Of a stretch of 64,000 bases of DNA, positions 48,899-59,279 are shown in pieces; the first letter of the stretch is position 1, and every line of letters begins with the position of its first letter. Source of the DNA: [Phialemoniopsis] sp. UDSM-2020 (lineage: Eukaryota; Ascomycota; Sordariomycetes; Thyridiales; Thyridiaceae); the NCBI GenBank assembly GCA_018873225.1, contig JAEILZ010000005.1:1116001-1180000 (forward strand). Direction: 5' to 3'. The notes under the pieces were generated by a model, which saw only the letters and a program-made list of their open reading frames with translations, was not told the DNA's origin and did not search any database. Made by a program: the position numbers and the translations under genes.

Positions 48899-49945
48899 AT
48901 GAGCAACACTGCCGACCCGGCCTTTCGTGAGGTCAAGGAGAGGCAAGGAGGTTCTCACGTCCGCCCAGCAGACCTCTTCCGTCTGGATGAGCGAACAATC
49001 TTAAGTGAGTAATCTTAGCAACCTGAGATATGTATTTGTTCTTTTCCGGCTCACCCATCCGAAAAGTCACTGGCGGCGCCGGCTTCCTGGGCATTGAGAC
49101 TGCCGAGACCGTACTCGAGTCTGGCGGTGATGTCGTCTCTGTTGATATCTTGCCAGCCCCTCCAGCTGGTCCATGGGGTAAGATATGAGAATATTCCTTG
49201 CCAAAAAGCCGGAATTGACTTTTATTTGTCAGCCAAACTAAAAGACGTGGCGGAGAGGCACGGCAAACGGCTCGACTACTTTCAGCTCGATGTTACCGAG
49301 AGTGACAAGGTCAAGCAGAGAATCTCGGATGCTCTAGCGGGGGCAAGATACCCTGTGCGAGGCTTGGTTGCCTGTGCTGGTGTATCCGACAATGACCCGG
49401 CCCACGAGTTCTCCATTGACAGATTTCGACGACTCGTCGAGATCAACTTGGTTGGCACCTTTGCTGTTGCCCAAACCGTGGCGCTTGAGATGCAAAAGGT
49501 CAATGTCAGCGGCAGCATGGTTTTGGTTGCCAGTATGAGCGGAACGGTGGTCAATAAGGTGAGTAAAAGCACTGGAATTACACGGAATGGCCTTTGAGCA
49601 AGAGCAAGGCTGACCGCGGTCTAGGGAGTCGACACCGCTGCGTACAACGCGTCCAAGTCTGGCATTCTCCAACTAGCGAGAAGTCTCGCTGCCGAATGGG
49701 GTTCTCGCAAGGGCATGCCGCTCATCCGCGTCAACACCCTCTCGCCGGGTTACATCCGCACTGCGGCGACGACCGAGTCACTAGCTAAGCCGGGAATGGA
49801 GGCGCAATGGACTGGGGACAATATGCTCTATCGCCTGAGTACCGTCGACGAGTATCGCGGTCCTATTTTGTATCTTCTGGGAGATGGAAGTAGCTTCATG
49901 ACTGCGTCGGATTTGAGGGTAGACGGCGGACATTGCGCCTGGTAA
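48899..49945 (+). CDS. Short-chain dehydrogenase/reductase, polyol/sorbose-reductase-like
   Basis: Four exons, 48899-49004, 49067-49177, 49233-49558 and 49625-49945, all in phase, 287 aa. The N-terminal extension of about 30 residues precedes the cofactor motif TILITGGAGFLGIETAE. Then come VRGLVACAGVSDNDPAHEF, Ser in MVLVASMSGTVVN, Tyr and Lys in AAYNASKSGILQL, and RVNTLSPGYIRT. The end, DLRVDGGHCAW, is typical of fungal sorbose reductase, mannitol and arabinitol dehydrogenase relatives. The exact polyol or ketose is not readable. Its head-to-head partner is only distantly similar, so this is not a recent duplication. Confidence 0.92.
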
Positions 49946-50636
49946 TTAGAACAAGTCGTGCATCACCACAAACCGTTCTCGCAAAGGCTCTGAAATTGTG
50001 AACTTCATTCTTAGAACCATCTTGATTAAATCAGTTTCGTATTGACGACTGGCCTGAGTGTATGTGGCCATTTGCTTCTGTGCCTGTCTCCTCCCCTCCC
50101 TCAGGCGGCGGTAAACCGCCCGCCGGAGCACCTTGCGACCCGCCGATCGTCTTTCCTGTAAGAAAATAGAGCTTGGCCAGCGTTGAAGCCCCAGTAAACA
50201 AGCACGCCAAGTGGATACAATTCAATCCAAACCGGCGTCAGAGCGTCATTCCCGGCAGAAAGCCGAACTTCACAGCATCCTTGACCCTTGGTAGCATGGA
50301 TGTCTGCCGACTCTTTCCACGCCTTGACACTCTACTAATCTCCATGGGGAGAAGACGGGGCAGTGGAGACGTGCAGCACGCACGACATTACCCCGGCTTG
50401 AAGCTCCTGCTCCGGAGCTCATGTGACTGACTACCTAGATGCTCTTGCGGGATCATCGCCCGCGGGCTTCTCGCGTATAATACTCGGGGATGCCCCATCC
50501 CGAGGCCTCATCGTGTCGTGTTGACTAACCTTCTGCAATTTCGGTTCTCTTTGGATACTCCTGAGCTGGCTGTCCGACTTTCGCCTCAGACTTCCTCGTC
50601 CTTTTTTCTACTTGTCCGTCTACCAGACACCTCATC
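49946..50636. other. Intergenic
   Basis: About 690 bases between two plus-strand genes. A small GC-rich inverted run, GGCGGTAAACCGCC, lies at 50105-50118. No gene is supported. Confidence 0.5.
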
Positions 50637-52085
50637 ATGGCTGACCATGCCTCTCTCGGGCCTGATGATGGCAAAACCGACGTGCTGATCGATGAAGGCG
50701 CGGCCGGTGCCGCCCACGTGGATCGCCCCGACGATAATCACCATGTCGGAAACCGCACGTGGTACCGCACGACCTTCTTCAACATCACCGTTGTCGCCAC
50801 CTGCGCCTTCATCGCCCCCGGTCTCTGGGCCGCCATGAACGGTCTTGGCGCTGGCGGTGCTGCGAGCCCTTACTACGTCAACGCGGCCAACAGCGTCATC
50901 TTCTGCCTGCAGTTCCTCATCTGCATCTTTGGCAGTTGGCTCATCGCCCGCATCGGCCTGAAGTGGGCTCTGGTCTGCGGCATGGCGGGCTTCCCCATCT
51001 ACGCGGCGAGCCTTTACACGCACGTCAAGTACGGCAACAACTGGTACATCATGGTCGCCTGCGTCATCGACGGAGTCTTGTCCGGAATCTTCTGGCTCAC
51101 AGAAGGTGCTATCGTCCTGGCTTACCCCGAGAAGCACCGGCGTGGCAAATACCTGGCTTACTGGCTTGCCTGCCGCATCGTTGGCCAGATGATCGGCGGC
51201 TCCGTCTCGCTTGGGGTCAACGCCAAGAACAATGAGCATGGTCACATTAGCGTCAACACTTACCTCATCTTCATTTCTATCCAATGCCTGGGACCTTTCG
51301 TCGCTGCGTTGTTGTCTCCCCCGGACAAGGTTCAGCGGTCCGACGGCAAGCCAGTCAGGATCGTCCTGCCCAAGTCTGTCAAGGAGGAGCTCCTGGCCAT
51401 GTGGCGACTCGTCACCCGCAAGGAGATTCTCTTGTTGACGCCGATGATCTTCCAGAGCGTGTTCTCCGAGGCCTTCTTCTCCACGTACAACGCCACGTAC
51501 TTTACCGTTCGCACCCGGGCTCTGGCCTCGCTGGTCGCCAGCGGTTGCGTCATCATCTGCAACTTCCTCCTCGGCTTCTTCCTCGACTGGAAGAAGCCTA
51601 CCCTCAACACTCGCGCCACCGGTGCTTTTGTCTTCATCTACGCCTTTGAGACTGCCCTCTGGATCTACGCCATGATCATGTGCAAGAGGTACGAGGCGAT
51701 GGACACTCCTCCCATTCTTGACTGGACGGATGCGGGCGTCGGCCAGGGCCTCTGCGTCTACATCTTCCTCCTGGTGGGCTTTAATCTCATGTACGACTAC
51801 CTCTACTGGCTCATCGGCACGGTTAACAAGAATGGTGGCGAGATCATCCGTCTGAGCGCCGTCATCCGCGGCATCGAAAGCTGTGGCCAGGCCATCTCCT
51901 ACGGCATCAACTCGATTGAGACCTTCAAGCTTTCCGGAGCCGTCGCCGTCAACATGTCGTTCTTTGCGTTCTGCATCATACCTTCGGCGTTTGTCATTTT
52001 CAAGGTCGGTATCATTGGAGGCGAGAAGGTCCACGAGATTGTCCAGGACGAGCTGCCGGAGGATGAGGAAAGGGGTATCTCGTAA
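50637..52085 (+). CDS. UNC93-like MFS membrane protein
   Basis: Polytopic membrane protein of the UNC93/DUF895 family, 482 aa in one exon, with about eleven hydrophobic segments. Typical blocks are GLWAAMNGLGAGG, NAANSVIFCLQF, GFPIYAASLY, TEGAIVLAYPEKHRRGKYLAYW and DYLYWLIGTVNK. The N-terminus is polar and probably cytoplasmic. Fungal members lack assigned substrates; in animals UNC93 proteins regulate channels or traffic receptors, so transport itself is uncertain. Codon use is strongly C-ending, and this creates a long mirror open frame on the other strand that I regard as an artefact. Confidence 0.9.
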   Translation: MADHASLGPDDGKTDVLIDEGAAGAAHVDRPDDNHHVGNRTWYRTTFFNITVVATCAFIAPGLWAAMNGLGAGGAASPYYVNAANSVIFCLQFLICIFGSWLIARIGLKWALVCGMAGFPIYAASLYTHVKYGNNWYIMVACVIDGVLSGIFWLTEGAIVLAYPEKHRRGKYLAYWLACRIVGQMIGGSVSLGVNAKNNEHGHISVNTYLIFISIQCLGPFVAALLSPPDKVQRSDGKPVRIVLPKSVKEELLAMWRLVTRKEILLLTPMIFQSVFSEAFFSTYNATYFTVRTRALASLVASGCVIICNFLLGFFLDWKKPTLNTRATGAFVFIYAFETALWIYAMIMCKRYEAMDTPPILDWTDAGVGQGLCVYIFLLVGFNLMYDYLYWLIGTVNKNGGEIIRLSAVIRGIESCGQAISYGINSIETFKLSGAVAVNMSFFAFCIIPSAFVIFKVGIIGGEKVHEIVQDELPEDEERGIS

Positions 52086-52375
52086 AAGAGATTTTGTGCA
52101 CTGCGACAAGGTCGCTGAAGATTACATATGTACACCTGGTCCAATACTAGACAAACACACGGGGTAGGAAAAAGCTCAGAGGCAGCGAGGTTGACAATTG
52201 TATAAATGCAATCAGTACACGGAGAAAATGAGTGACTAAAGAACTCGAAGAACCATATCCCAGCCCCAAAGCGCGAGCGACCAAACGTTTCCCTCAACTC
52301 CACGCCATCAATCCCAGCAAAATTTGGTGGATGAATACAACCTCCTGATTGGAAAGTGGTTGTCGAGTAAGGTGT

Positions 52376-53107
52376 CTAGTCCCTCACTTTATCGCCATCC
52401 CACTTCACGCCATCAAAGGCTCCCTTCAGCGCCTCCTTATCACCTTCCCTCTTATTGGTGCTGGTACTCTGCTCAGAGTTGGTGAAATCAATAAGGAAGG
52501 CTGCGCCGTCCGACTCCCTGATCAGGATGTTGCCAAGAGCCTGAGTGTCGCCGTGGATGTAGCCCAGGTCGTGCATCTTCTTCAGAGCAGCCATGGCATT
52601 CCGGGCCTGGTCCTTGCTGTTCGGATCAGTCTTCTTTGTCTTGATGTAGTCGATCAGAATTCCCATCTCGGGAAGGTCATCGTGGTCGCGGTCGGTCACC
52701 TTCGCCGCGAAGGCCGGGGCGATGTTTTTCCCGTCGAGCGCCTTGTACACCTTCCATTCCTTTTGGACCATGTTGATGCTGCGGTACCCTTGCTTCAGAG
52801 CCCAGACCTTGTTGTGGTCCCAACCGTCGACATCCGACTTGACCGTTGCCTTGTAGACGGCGCCATCGGCTCCCTGATCAATCTTGTCACCCACATTGAG
52901 TTCTTGCAAGTAGATTTCGCCGTTGACTCCAGGTCCGTCGCGCTTCTGAATGCTGGAAACCTTTTATAGTAAAAAAAGCGAGCCATTAATTTTGAACATG
53001 CCCATATGTATGATTTGAGAAACACTCACTTCGGATGCAGACGTGGGGTGTCCGAGAACGGCTTGGAAGCCGAGGAGAGCAATTAGTTGAGCTGAGAAGA
53101 AACGCAT
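52376..53107 (-). CDS. Secreted kinase-fold protein
   Basis: Small phosphotransferase-like protein with a secretion signal. Exon 1, 53107-53030, encodes MRFFSAQLIALLGFQAVLG then HPTSASE; exon 2, 52960-52376, the rest; 220 aa with a 69 nt intron. A dibasic KR in SSIQKRDG just after the signal suits Kex2 processing. The kinase elements are in order: glycine loop QGADGAVYKATV, Lys in VWALKQGY, Glu in VQKEWKVYKAL, catalytic loop YIHGDTQALGNILI and metal Asp in AFLIDFTNSEQ. All key residues are kept, with HGD in place of HRD as in RIO, Bud32 and aminoglycoside-type kinases. No recognisable C-lobe extension. Function unknown; an effector or wall-acting enzyme is conceivable. Confidence 0.85.
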
Positions 53108-54084
53108 GATGTTTAAAGCTTAATGTTCGGTGTGCAAGTGGAAAGAAGAGCCGAATTTGTGTTAAGATAGGCTGTCTGGAAGTTCTGGGATTTGTGTGTG
53201 TTGATCCTGTTCGAATTGATGTCTCTTGCAAATGGTCTTTCTTTCATTGACGAGAACTTTGCTTCTTCTTATACCTCAGAAGCATCCCACGCTGTAGAAT
53301 GCTACGAATGCCCATCTCAAACCCTTACTTGGCCCCCAGAGCTCACAACGTCATCTCACTCCAAGTTTTGAGCTGCAATTTGAAGCTTCTCCTTTCGTCT
53401 GGACGATGTGTTGTCATCTGAACGATTGAAACCCCGATGATCTTGACATAGCCGCGGCTTACGTGACCTGATCGGCGTCTGTTTACCGCGAAACACCGAT
53501 CTGTTTCGGTGGGGCTTCTACATATAGAAACTAGACAATGCAACCTCGGCGATAGTATATCAGATTTTGGAAGCCTTGCCGATTTGCAGTCTAGGTATTT
53601 GTTGCTATCAACGACGCAACTATTCGCGACTTTGCAATCCGGGCCCCCAACCAGGATTCAATTGAGCCCCCAAAAGCACTAGATGGATTCTCTGATCTGC
53701 ATCTGCCTAGTAGGAAACTTTTGCATTGATCCTTGGAATGCCAACTTTAGAATTTTAAAGAGACATACCGGAGTTTGTTTTTCAAAATGGGGTTTATTCG
53801 GGTGTTTCAAAGAGTTATATGATGTCATTAGCTGGTTTACAGGAGGGCTGTGAAGCGAGTTGCCAAAGTTAGTTCACATTCGTTCTCAAATTGTGTTATG
53901 ACATCTGATCGTGAGCATCTGTGCCAAGGTCTATAGATGTCTATATAAACCCATCCGAAATCTCTGGACATTACCTTCCATCAGACGCCAGACAACTACA
54001 ACTCTACACACGCATATAAACATTTTATTCCAGTCCACTCGGTTCTTGTTCAACCACCAATTACAAACAAGCTCATTTCTTAAG
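53108..54084. other. Intergenic, divergent promoter region between two secreted-protein genes
   Basis: About 980 AT-rich bases. Open frames are short and featureless. It separates the secreted kinase-fold gene from the small cysteine-rich gene, which are divergent. Confidence 0.55.
53942..53949 (+). promoter_or_regulatory. TATA box
   Basis: TATATAAA, 136 bases ahead of the start of the small secreted protein gene, a spacing that fits a fungal core promoter with a leader of roughly 100 bases. Confidence 0.5.
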
Positions 54085-54593
54085 ATGAAGACTTCTGCTC
54101 TATTCCTCGTTCTCAGCTCCGCTGCAATCCATGGTGCCTTTGCCGGGTGCTTCGGCGGCACCAAGTTCGGTGGCGAGCGCGGCTACGCAGAGCAAGCCGT
54201 CGACAACTACTGCGACCCCGATAACAATGATAGCTTCACCGCAACCTCTTTCAAGGAGGGCCAGACCAAGGCCTACTGCTACCAGCTATCCGGCGCCAAG
54301 AAGGCGGACTACACCATCACCTGGAAGGGCAAAGGCACTCTTGGTATCAAACAGGAACATTGCGCCTCCCGACTCAAGGCCGAAATCCTCGGATGCAACA
54401 GTGGAGGCAGTTCCAACATTGCGGACTGGGAGGTCACGTAAGTTTCGCATACTAGATCAGCCTCGTCACTCTTCACTTGTTACCTTCATAGTTGAGTTGA
54501 GTTCGCTAATGCAATTTCTTCCCTAGCGTCGATCCCAACGATGGCACCTGCGATCCTCCAGACAGCAAGCGAGAGGTCAAGTTCAGTGCCTAG
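54085..54593 (+). CDS. Small secreted cysteine-rich protein
   Basis: Unrecognised family, effector-like by features. Exons 54085-54437 and 54527-54593 give 139 aa. The signal peptide is clear (MKTSALFLVLSSAAIHGAFA), leaving a mature chain of about 119 residues that begins GCFGGTKFGGERGY. Six cysteines in the mature protein (GCFGG, NYCDP, AYCYQ, EHCAS, LGCNS, GTCDP) allow three disulfides. The last exon adds VDPNDGTCDPPDSKREVKFSA-like residues with a dibasic KR near the end. A TATA box stands 136 bases upstream. Size and cysteine count suit apoplastic effectors or antimicrobial proteins, but nothing in the sequence decides. Confidence 0.88.
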
Positions 54594-54950
54594 TGCAGAA
54601 GTCTGTCCTGAGAATAGCGAGCAAGTCAGTGTGGTTCTGATTAATTAGCTAGTTAATTAGATTGTCTACCAAATCTTCACTCTTTTTTATCTCTCCACAT
54701 TTGCGCTACCTGCAATACTGCGCAATTGAATAGGATGGCTGTGTATTGATTCCCACGCCTGGTTGGTGTGCTAAGCACTTCATCCGCTTCGGGCTATCCC
54801 ACTGGAGCCTGACTGGACAGACTTCAGCTGAATAAAAAGGGAAATTGCTTGACGCATATCAAGGATCTGCACGTCATCGGACAGTCTATTAGACCGGAGA
54901 GCAGCATTTTTGAGATGTTATATACGATGATTATCAAGCAGTATCTTCTT

Positions 54951-55070
54951 CCTAGTTGCCAAGAATTGTCTAGTTGGCAGGAGTGGTACTAACATTTAGT
55001 CTTCCCAGATGCCAAGCTTTCTCACTGGCGACCGTGCCTAGTTGCCAAGCGCTTGTTCCTAGGTGCCAAG
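54951..55070 (+). promoter_or_regulatory. Cluster of four PacC-type GCCAAG sites in a degenerate repeat
   Basis: GCCAAG occurs at 54958-54963, 55011-55016, 55044-55049 and 55065-55070, matching the PacC consensus GCCARG. Three sit in a longer repeat, CCTAGTTGCCAAG (54951, 55037) and CCTAGGTGCCAAG (55058), with a partial TCTAGTTGGCAG at 54969. They lie 180-300 bases upstream of the DUF1993 gene start. Confidence 0.55.
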
Positions 55071-55124
55071 AGATAGGCAAAGATGAAGCAGACAATCGGA
55101 TGAAAAGGGTAGAAGTGAGGTCAA

Positions 55125-55145
55125 CCAATAAACAAGGATATATAT
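55125..55145 (+). promoter_or_regulatory. CCAAT and TATA-like boxes of the DUF1993 gene
   Basis: CCAAT at 55125-55129 and TATATATG at 55138-55145, between the GCCAAG cluster and the start codon at 55251. Confidence 0.4.
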
Positions 55146-55250
55146 GAAGAGATTCCTAGCTCCCAATACAGCAGTACATGGTATGCTGCTATCCAAGCTT
55201 TATCAGTGCTTACAACATTGATCAACGAGACAAGACAACCCTCATCCACC

Positions 55251-55868
55251 ATGTCGTCAAACACGGGTCTCTACGATGCGATTATTCCAAGTACCATCTA
55301 CTACCTCCAAGTCCTAAAAGATGTCCTCATCAAAGCTCAGGATCATTGTGAAGCAACGAGAATCTCTTTCGACGACACCTTTGTCACTGCCCGCCTCGCA
55401 CCTGACATGTATCCGCTCTCCTTCCAGGTGTATATCGTCACGGACCTAGCTCACAAGATGGCCTCCCGCTTCAAAGACGGAAGCGTTCCGTCAATGGGAT
55501 TCAAGTCAGACTACGAGAAAGATTTCGCCACTGCAGCTCTTATGCATGCTGAAATCGACAGAGCGATTGTCGATCTCAGGTCCTGCACGCCAGAGGACTA
55601 CGTCAAGGGCGAGAATACGGAAATGAGCTGGGCGCCCAGACCCCAAGTCGACATCAGAGGCCTTCTGAGAAACTACCTACTCGTTTTCATCATGCCGAAC
55701 CTGACCTTTCATGTCACGATTGCGTATGCTATTCTGCGGAGTCTTGGGGTCCAGATTGGCAAGTTTGATGTCTTGAAGCCATTCTATGATGGTTTCTTGC
55801 CGCATATTAGCTTTGAGGGCGTCAATGTCCGCTCTGGACTTGAAGCATATGGCAACCAGAGTAGTTAA
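55251..55868 (+). CDS. DUF1993 family protein
   Basis: Single exon, 205 aa, helical protein of the DinB-like fold group. It matches the usual DUF1993 course: GLYDAIIPSTIYYLQVLKDVL at the start (first 16 residues), FVTARLAPDMYPLSFQV, ATAALMHAEIDRAIVDLRS, LLRNYLLVFIMPNLTFHVTIAYAILR in the second half, and LGVQIGKFD. Biochemical role is unknown; DinB relatives bind metal or thiols. The start at 55251 (MSSNTGLYD) is preferred over an ATG 15 codons upstream because family members begin just there. The PacC-type cluster upstream suggests control by ambient pH. Confidence 0.87.
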   Translation: MSSNTGLYDAIIPSTIYYLQVLKDVLIKAQDHCEATRISFDDTFVTARLAPDMYPLSFQVYIVTDLAHKMASRFKDGSVPSMGFKSDYEKDFATAALMHAEIDRAIVDLRSCTPEDYVKGENTEMSWAPRPQVDIRGLLRNYLLVFIMPNLTFHVTIAYAILRSLGVQIGKFDVLKPFYDGFLPHISFEGVNVRSGLEAYGNQSS

Positions 55869-56547
55869 CATCGTACTCGCTAGGGCTTGTACGGCATGTT
55901 AAACTTATCTTCACCTCAATACTGCGCCCTGAGAGCATATTTCGAGATTCTTCCCACTTGCAGTATCGTGACCGGCATAATTTGAAGTTCACAAATATGA
56001 GGCCTGGGATAGGGCAGCCTTTCTTTTGAAAATTCATTCTTGCTCACCAAATCGTAGCTATATCCGTTGATTGCTTGCATGACTAGCTCCTTGCTGATGG
56101 GTTGTGCTTGGCAGAGCTCGTTCAGCTGGCCTCACAAGCATTCGGCGATTGGCTGAAGTCACGGGGCTGTGCTGTGCAACGAGGGATCAGACCGCTCGCT
56201 TAAAAACCAATCCTGCACGCTCTTGAGATCCGATCACAGGATCAGTCTCTTCTCCATCTCATCACAAGGCCCACACTCACCCAAATTCGTCAAGAGCTAG
56301 TTCTTGTTTGATGAAGTACGCATCTACCTTCAATTGAAATAATCTTATCGTCGTCTACAAGATCGTCTTGGCGTTACGGGCAGCATTGTGTTGTTGATCT
56401 GGGCCATCGGTAAGGTCAAAGAATCTCACTCGGTCTACGGCGAACATCCAAGCAAGCCTGAAAAGCAATCACGGCGGGATTAGGTCCGCTAGAGTTCAAA
56501 GGTTTCAAGAAACAATTCACCACAGTAGATTCTTCGCCTGCGCAATC
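55869..56547. other. Intergenic
   Basis: About 680 bases between the DUF1993 gene and the second HET gene. No gene or repeat is supported. Confidence 0.5.
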
Positions 56548-58308
56548 ATGAGACTCATCAACACCAGAACTGGTCTTTTTGAAGAGTTCATCGGGAGAAA
56601 CATTCCCGAATATGCCATCCTTTCTCACACATGGGAAGAGGAAGAGGTCTCTTTTCAACACATGACGAGCAATCCAGCATTTCGCAACATGAAAGGCTTC
56701 CAGAAGATCGAGATGACGTGTCGCTTGGCGTCGGAAGCCGGATGCTCGTACGCATGGGTCGACACATGTTGCATTGACAAGTCTAGCAGCGCAGAGCTCA
56801 CTGAAGCTATCAACTCGATGTATCAGTGGTATCACCACTCGGAGATCTGTTTTGTTTACTTGTCGGACCTCTCGCCCTCCGCATCGCTAGATAGTACACT
56901 TCAACACTGTCGGTGGTTCACACGAGGATGGACGCTGCAAGAGCTCATCGCCCCACAATGTATTCACTTCTTCGACCAAGGATGGAACGATCGAGGCACC
57001 AAGGACACCTTGAAGACGACCCTTCCCAACATCACAGGCATCAAAGATTCGATTCTCCGACACTTTCAACGGCCGTCGTCTGTGTCCGTCGCACAGAGAA
57101 TGTCTTGGGCAGCAGAGAGAGAGACCACGCGGCTTGAAGATAAAGCATACTGCTTGCTGGGCATTTTTGACGTGAACATGCCCCTTCTCTACGGTGAGGG
57201 GAATAAGGCCTTTCGTCGATTGCAGGAAGAGATTATTAGGTCTACTGCCGACTTCAGCATCTTCGCCTGGAGGTGGCCAGAAAGGATCAATCGACGGGTG
57301 GGACCCGTCTACTGCGGTGTCCTGGCCAAGTCACCACTTCAGTTCGCTGGGTCCAGGTTGCTGGAGAGGCTGCCGAGTCAAGAGTGGCGAGACTTCTCTG
57401 TGTCGAACAGCGGCGTGAAGTTACAGGCGCAGGTGCTTTCTGAGCAGATTCCAGGCACGCGGGCTTTTCGTTATGTGCTGCCACTTCATTGCTCCTGGGG
57501 CTCGGAAGTGTCCCTTGGTATCCGGCTTAGAAAATGCGGCCCAGATCAATTTGTCAGAGAGGATCCCTGGAACTTCCTGGAATACCAAGGCAGTCTCTGG
57601 CCGAATGCTCCTAGGGTGAGATACCTCCTGACCAAATTGCCGGATGTGATCCCTCAGCTAGGCCCTAGTACGTCAGACATGACTTCTCTCATCGCGAGAT
57701 CCCGTTCTCATGTTCTTCAGATCAAGCGCCCTGAAGATTGGGAGATATACGATGCCTGGCCGTGGGGCCGTTTCGATGACCAGGACCAAGTTTTCTTCGT
57801 CTCTGGGGGCGGTTCTTGGGATTGTGCGGCTCTCAGACTCAGTACGAACTTCATCACCGACCGAGATAACGTGGAAGTCGAGTTTGATACCATGTTCTTC
57901 GCGGTGGGCTGGTCATCCCTTGACAGCCTCAAGCTCCAATGCACAGTCGTGGACTATCAGTCGCATTCGGCTGCTCTAAATGAAGTAAAGTCCCAGATAT
58001 CTGACTGGGATCACAATAGCCAGCAGGTCTTGGAGGTGTTGGTCCATCACAAAATCCCTAGACTATCGGCTGCTCCCTTCAAGATTCCAGGCACTGATAC
58101 TACGGCGATCGTTTCGTTCACGCCGAAGTTGGTGAGGAATGCAAATGTCTGCCAGGGCCAGTTTTGGAGGATCTTTCTCTCTTGTGACATATACAAAGAA
58201 GCTGAAATCCCTGACATTATTGAGGAGGAATGGGATGAGGGCTCAGCAATGCAAACCTTAAGGGCCTGGGCTTATTCCCCCTCCGGATATCTAGCAAAAT
58301 CATCCTAG
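56548..58308 (+). CDS. HET-domain protein (HET-E/HET-D-like N-terminal type)
   Basis: Allorecognition-type protein, 586 aa in one exon. The HET domain starts at residue 1: MRLINTRTGLFEEF, YAILSHTWEEEEVSFQ, CSYAWVDTCCIDKSSSAELTEA, NSMYQWYHHSEICFVYLSD, WFTRGWTLQELIAPQ, and further on EDKAYCLLGIFDVNMPLLYGEG. This is the layout of HET-E/HET-D N-termini. No NACHT or WD40 repeats follow; the C-terminal half is unclassified. It is less GC-biased than neighbouring metabolic genes. It differs clearly from the HET gene at 18.6-20.7 kb in motif detail and lacks the CxxC pairs. Confidence 0.92.
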   Translation: MRLINTRTGLFEEFIGRNIPEYAILSHTWEEEEVSFQHMTSNPAFRNMKGFQKIEMTCRLASEAGCSYAWVDTCCIDKSSSAELTEAINSMYQWYHHSEICFVYLSDLSPSASLDSTLQHCRWFTRGWTLQELIAPQCIHFFDQGWNDRGTKDTLKTTLPNITGIKDSILRHFQRPSSVSVAQRMSWAAERETTRLEDKAYCLLGIFDVNMPLLYGEGNKAFRRLQEEIIRSTADFSIFAWRWPERINRRVGPVYCGVLAKSPLQFAGSRLLERLPSQEWRDFSVSNSGVKLQAQVLSEQIPGTRAFRYVLPLHCSWGSEVSLGIRLRKCGPDQFVREDPWNFLEYQGSLWPNAPRVRYLLTKLPDVIPQLGPSTSDMTSLIARSRSHVLQIKRPEDWEIYDAWPWGRFDDQDQVFFVSGGGSWDCAALRLSTNFITDRDNVEVEFDTMFFAVGWSSLDSLKLQCTVVDYQSHSAALNEVKSQISDWDHNSQQVLEVLVHHKIPRLSAAPFKIPGTDTTAIVSFTPKLVRNANVCQGQFWRIFLSCDIYKEAEIPDIIEEEWDEGSAMQTLRAWAYSPSGYLAKSS

Positions 58309-59279
58309 ACTTCGAGTGCAATGCTTCAGTAGGAAGGCGCATCAGCTATACATGCATGTGTAGTCTCTCTGCAGAGTGGTCTCGATGCTGATCATCAGGT
58401 TCGACCCAATGGCGCACCTAGTCTCGTCGATCGCAAGGATGGGATACTAATCCCAATGAAGTACGAGGACTGGTCTCACAGTCAGGGGCACACCTCAGCT
58501 CTCATGCACATGCACCGGACTTCCCACCGCGCCATGCAATCCACCATCGGTCTCACGTAACACGCCCTAGGTCCAGGCCAGGATGCGGTTTAAACGTTGA
58601 AACAAGAAGCACTTTGTGCGTCGGTTTAAGTTGGGGACGAACCGAGGGGGGCCACACACAGGAGTAAGCACTGGCATTAGTCCATCAAACTCTAGACCGT
58701 CGAGGCGCTACGAGCCGTCCAAGCGCCACGCTTGGTTTCTAGACCCTCTGGGACTGCCGGCCGCGACTGACTCGCCCGCTTGTTTGTGTGCATGTGCAAC
58801 GACGCCGCCATGGCTCGATCGCTGTGCTTTTTCGGCCCAAATCTAATCTTCTAGCACTAACGGTGGCGTCTGGTCCCCCGCGGGGAGCTCCTACCGGTCG
58901 AGGGTCTAGATGGATAGTGCTCTTCCCGAGATCTCTTGTGTCCCCCATCGATCAGCCCCTGTTGTACACCCCTTTGCACACCCACCGCGTTCTTCATGTG
59001 CTCTGATACTTGGGAATTGTGTAACTCTGGCATCGGGTATGCACGTTTTACATAAAACAATTCGATTAGCTCCCGGCGTAGCTCTCAGCCACCGTAGATG
59101 ACATATAGGGTGGCCATTCCCTTGACTCGCACTTCAGTCTTTTTCTGTCATTCCGTCCCACGTATAAGGATTCCCTAAACCTTTCAGGAATGTTCTGTCC
59201 TTGATCACTTCACTATTCTGAGATAGTTTCTCGTTGGTGCGCAGGTGTGAATTGCAAACGAAGCTCGCGAATAGCAACG
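58309..59279. other. Intergenic
   Basis: About 970 bases between HET gene and transporter. Short frames exist on both strands without domain features. I see no transposon ends or terminal repeats. Confidence 0.5.

Noticed and set aside
50586..52109. 507-codon open frame antisense to the UNC93-like gene
   Set aside because: Same mirror effect; the plus-strand frame has clear family features and the antisense one has none.
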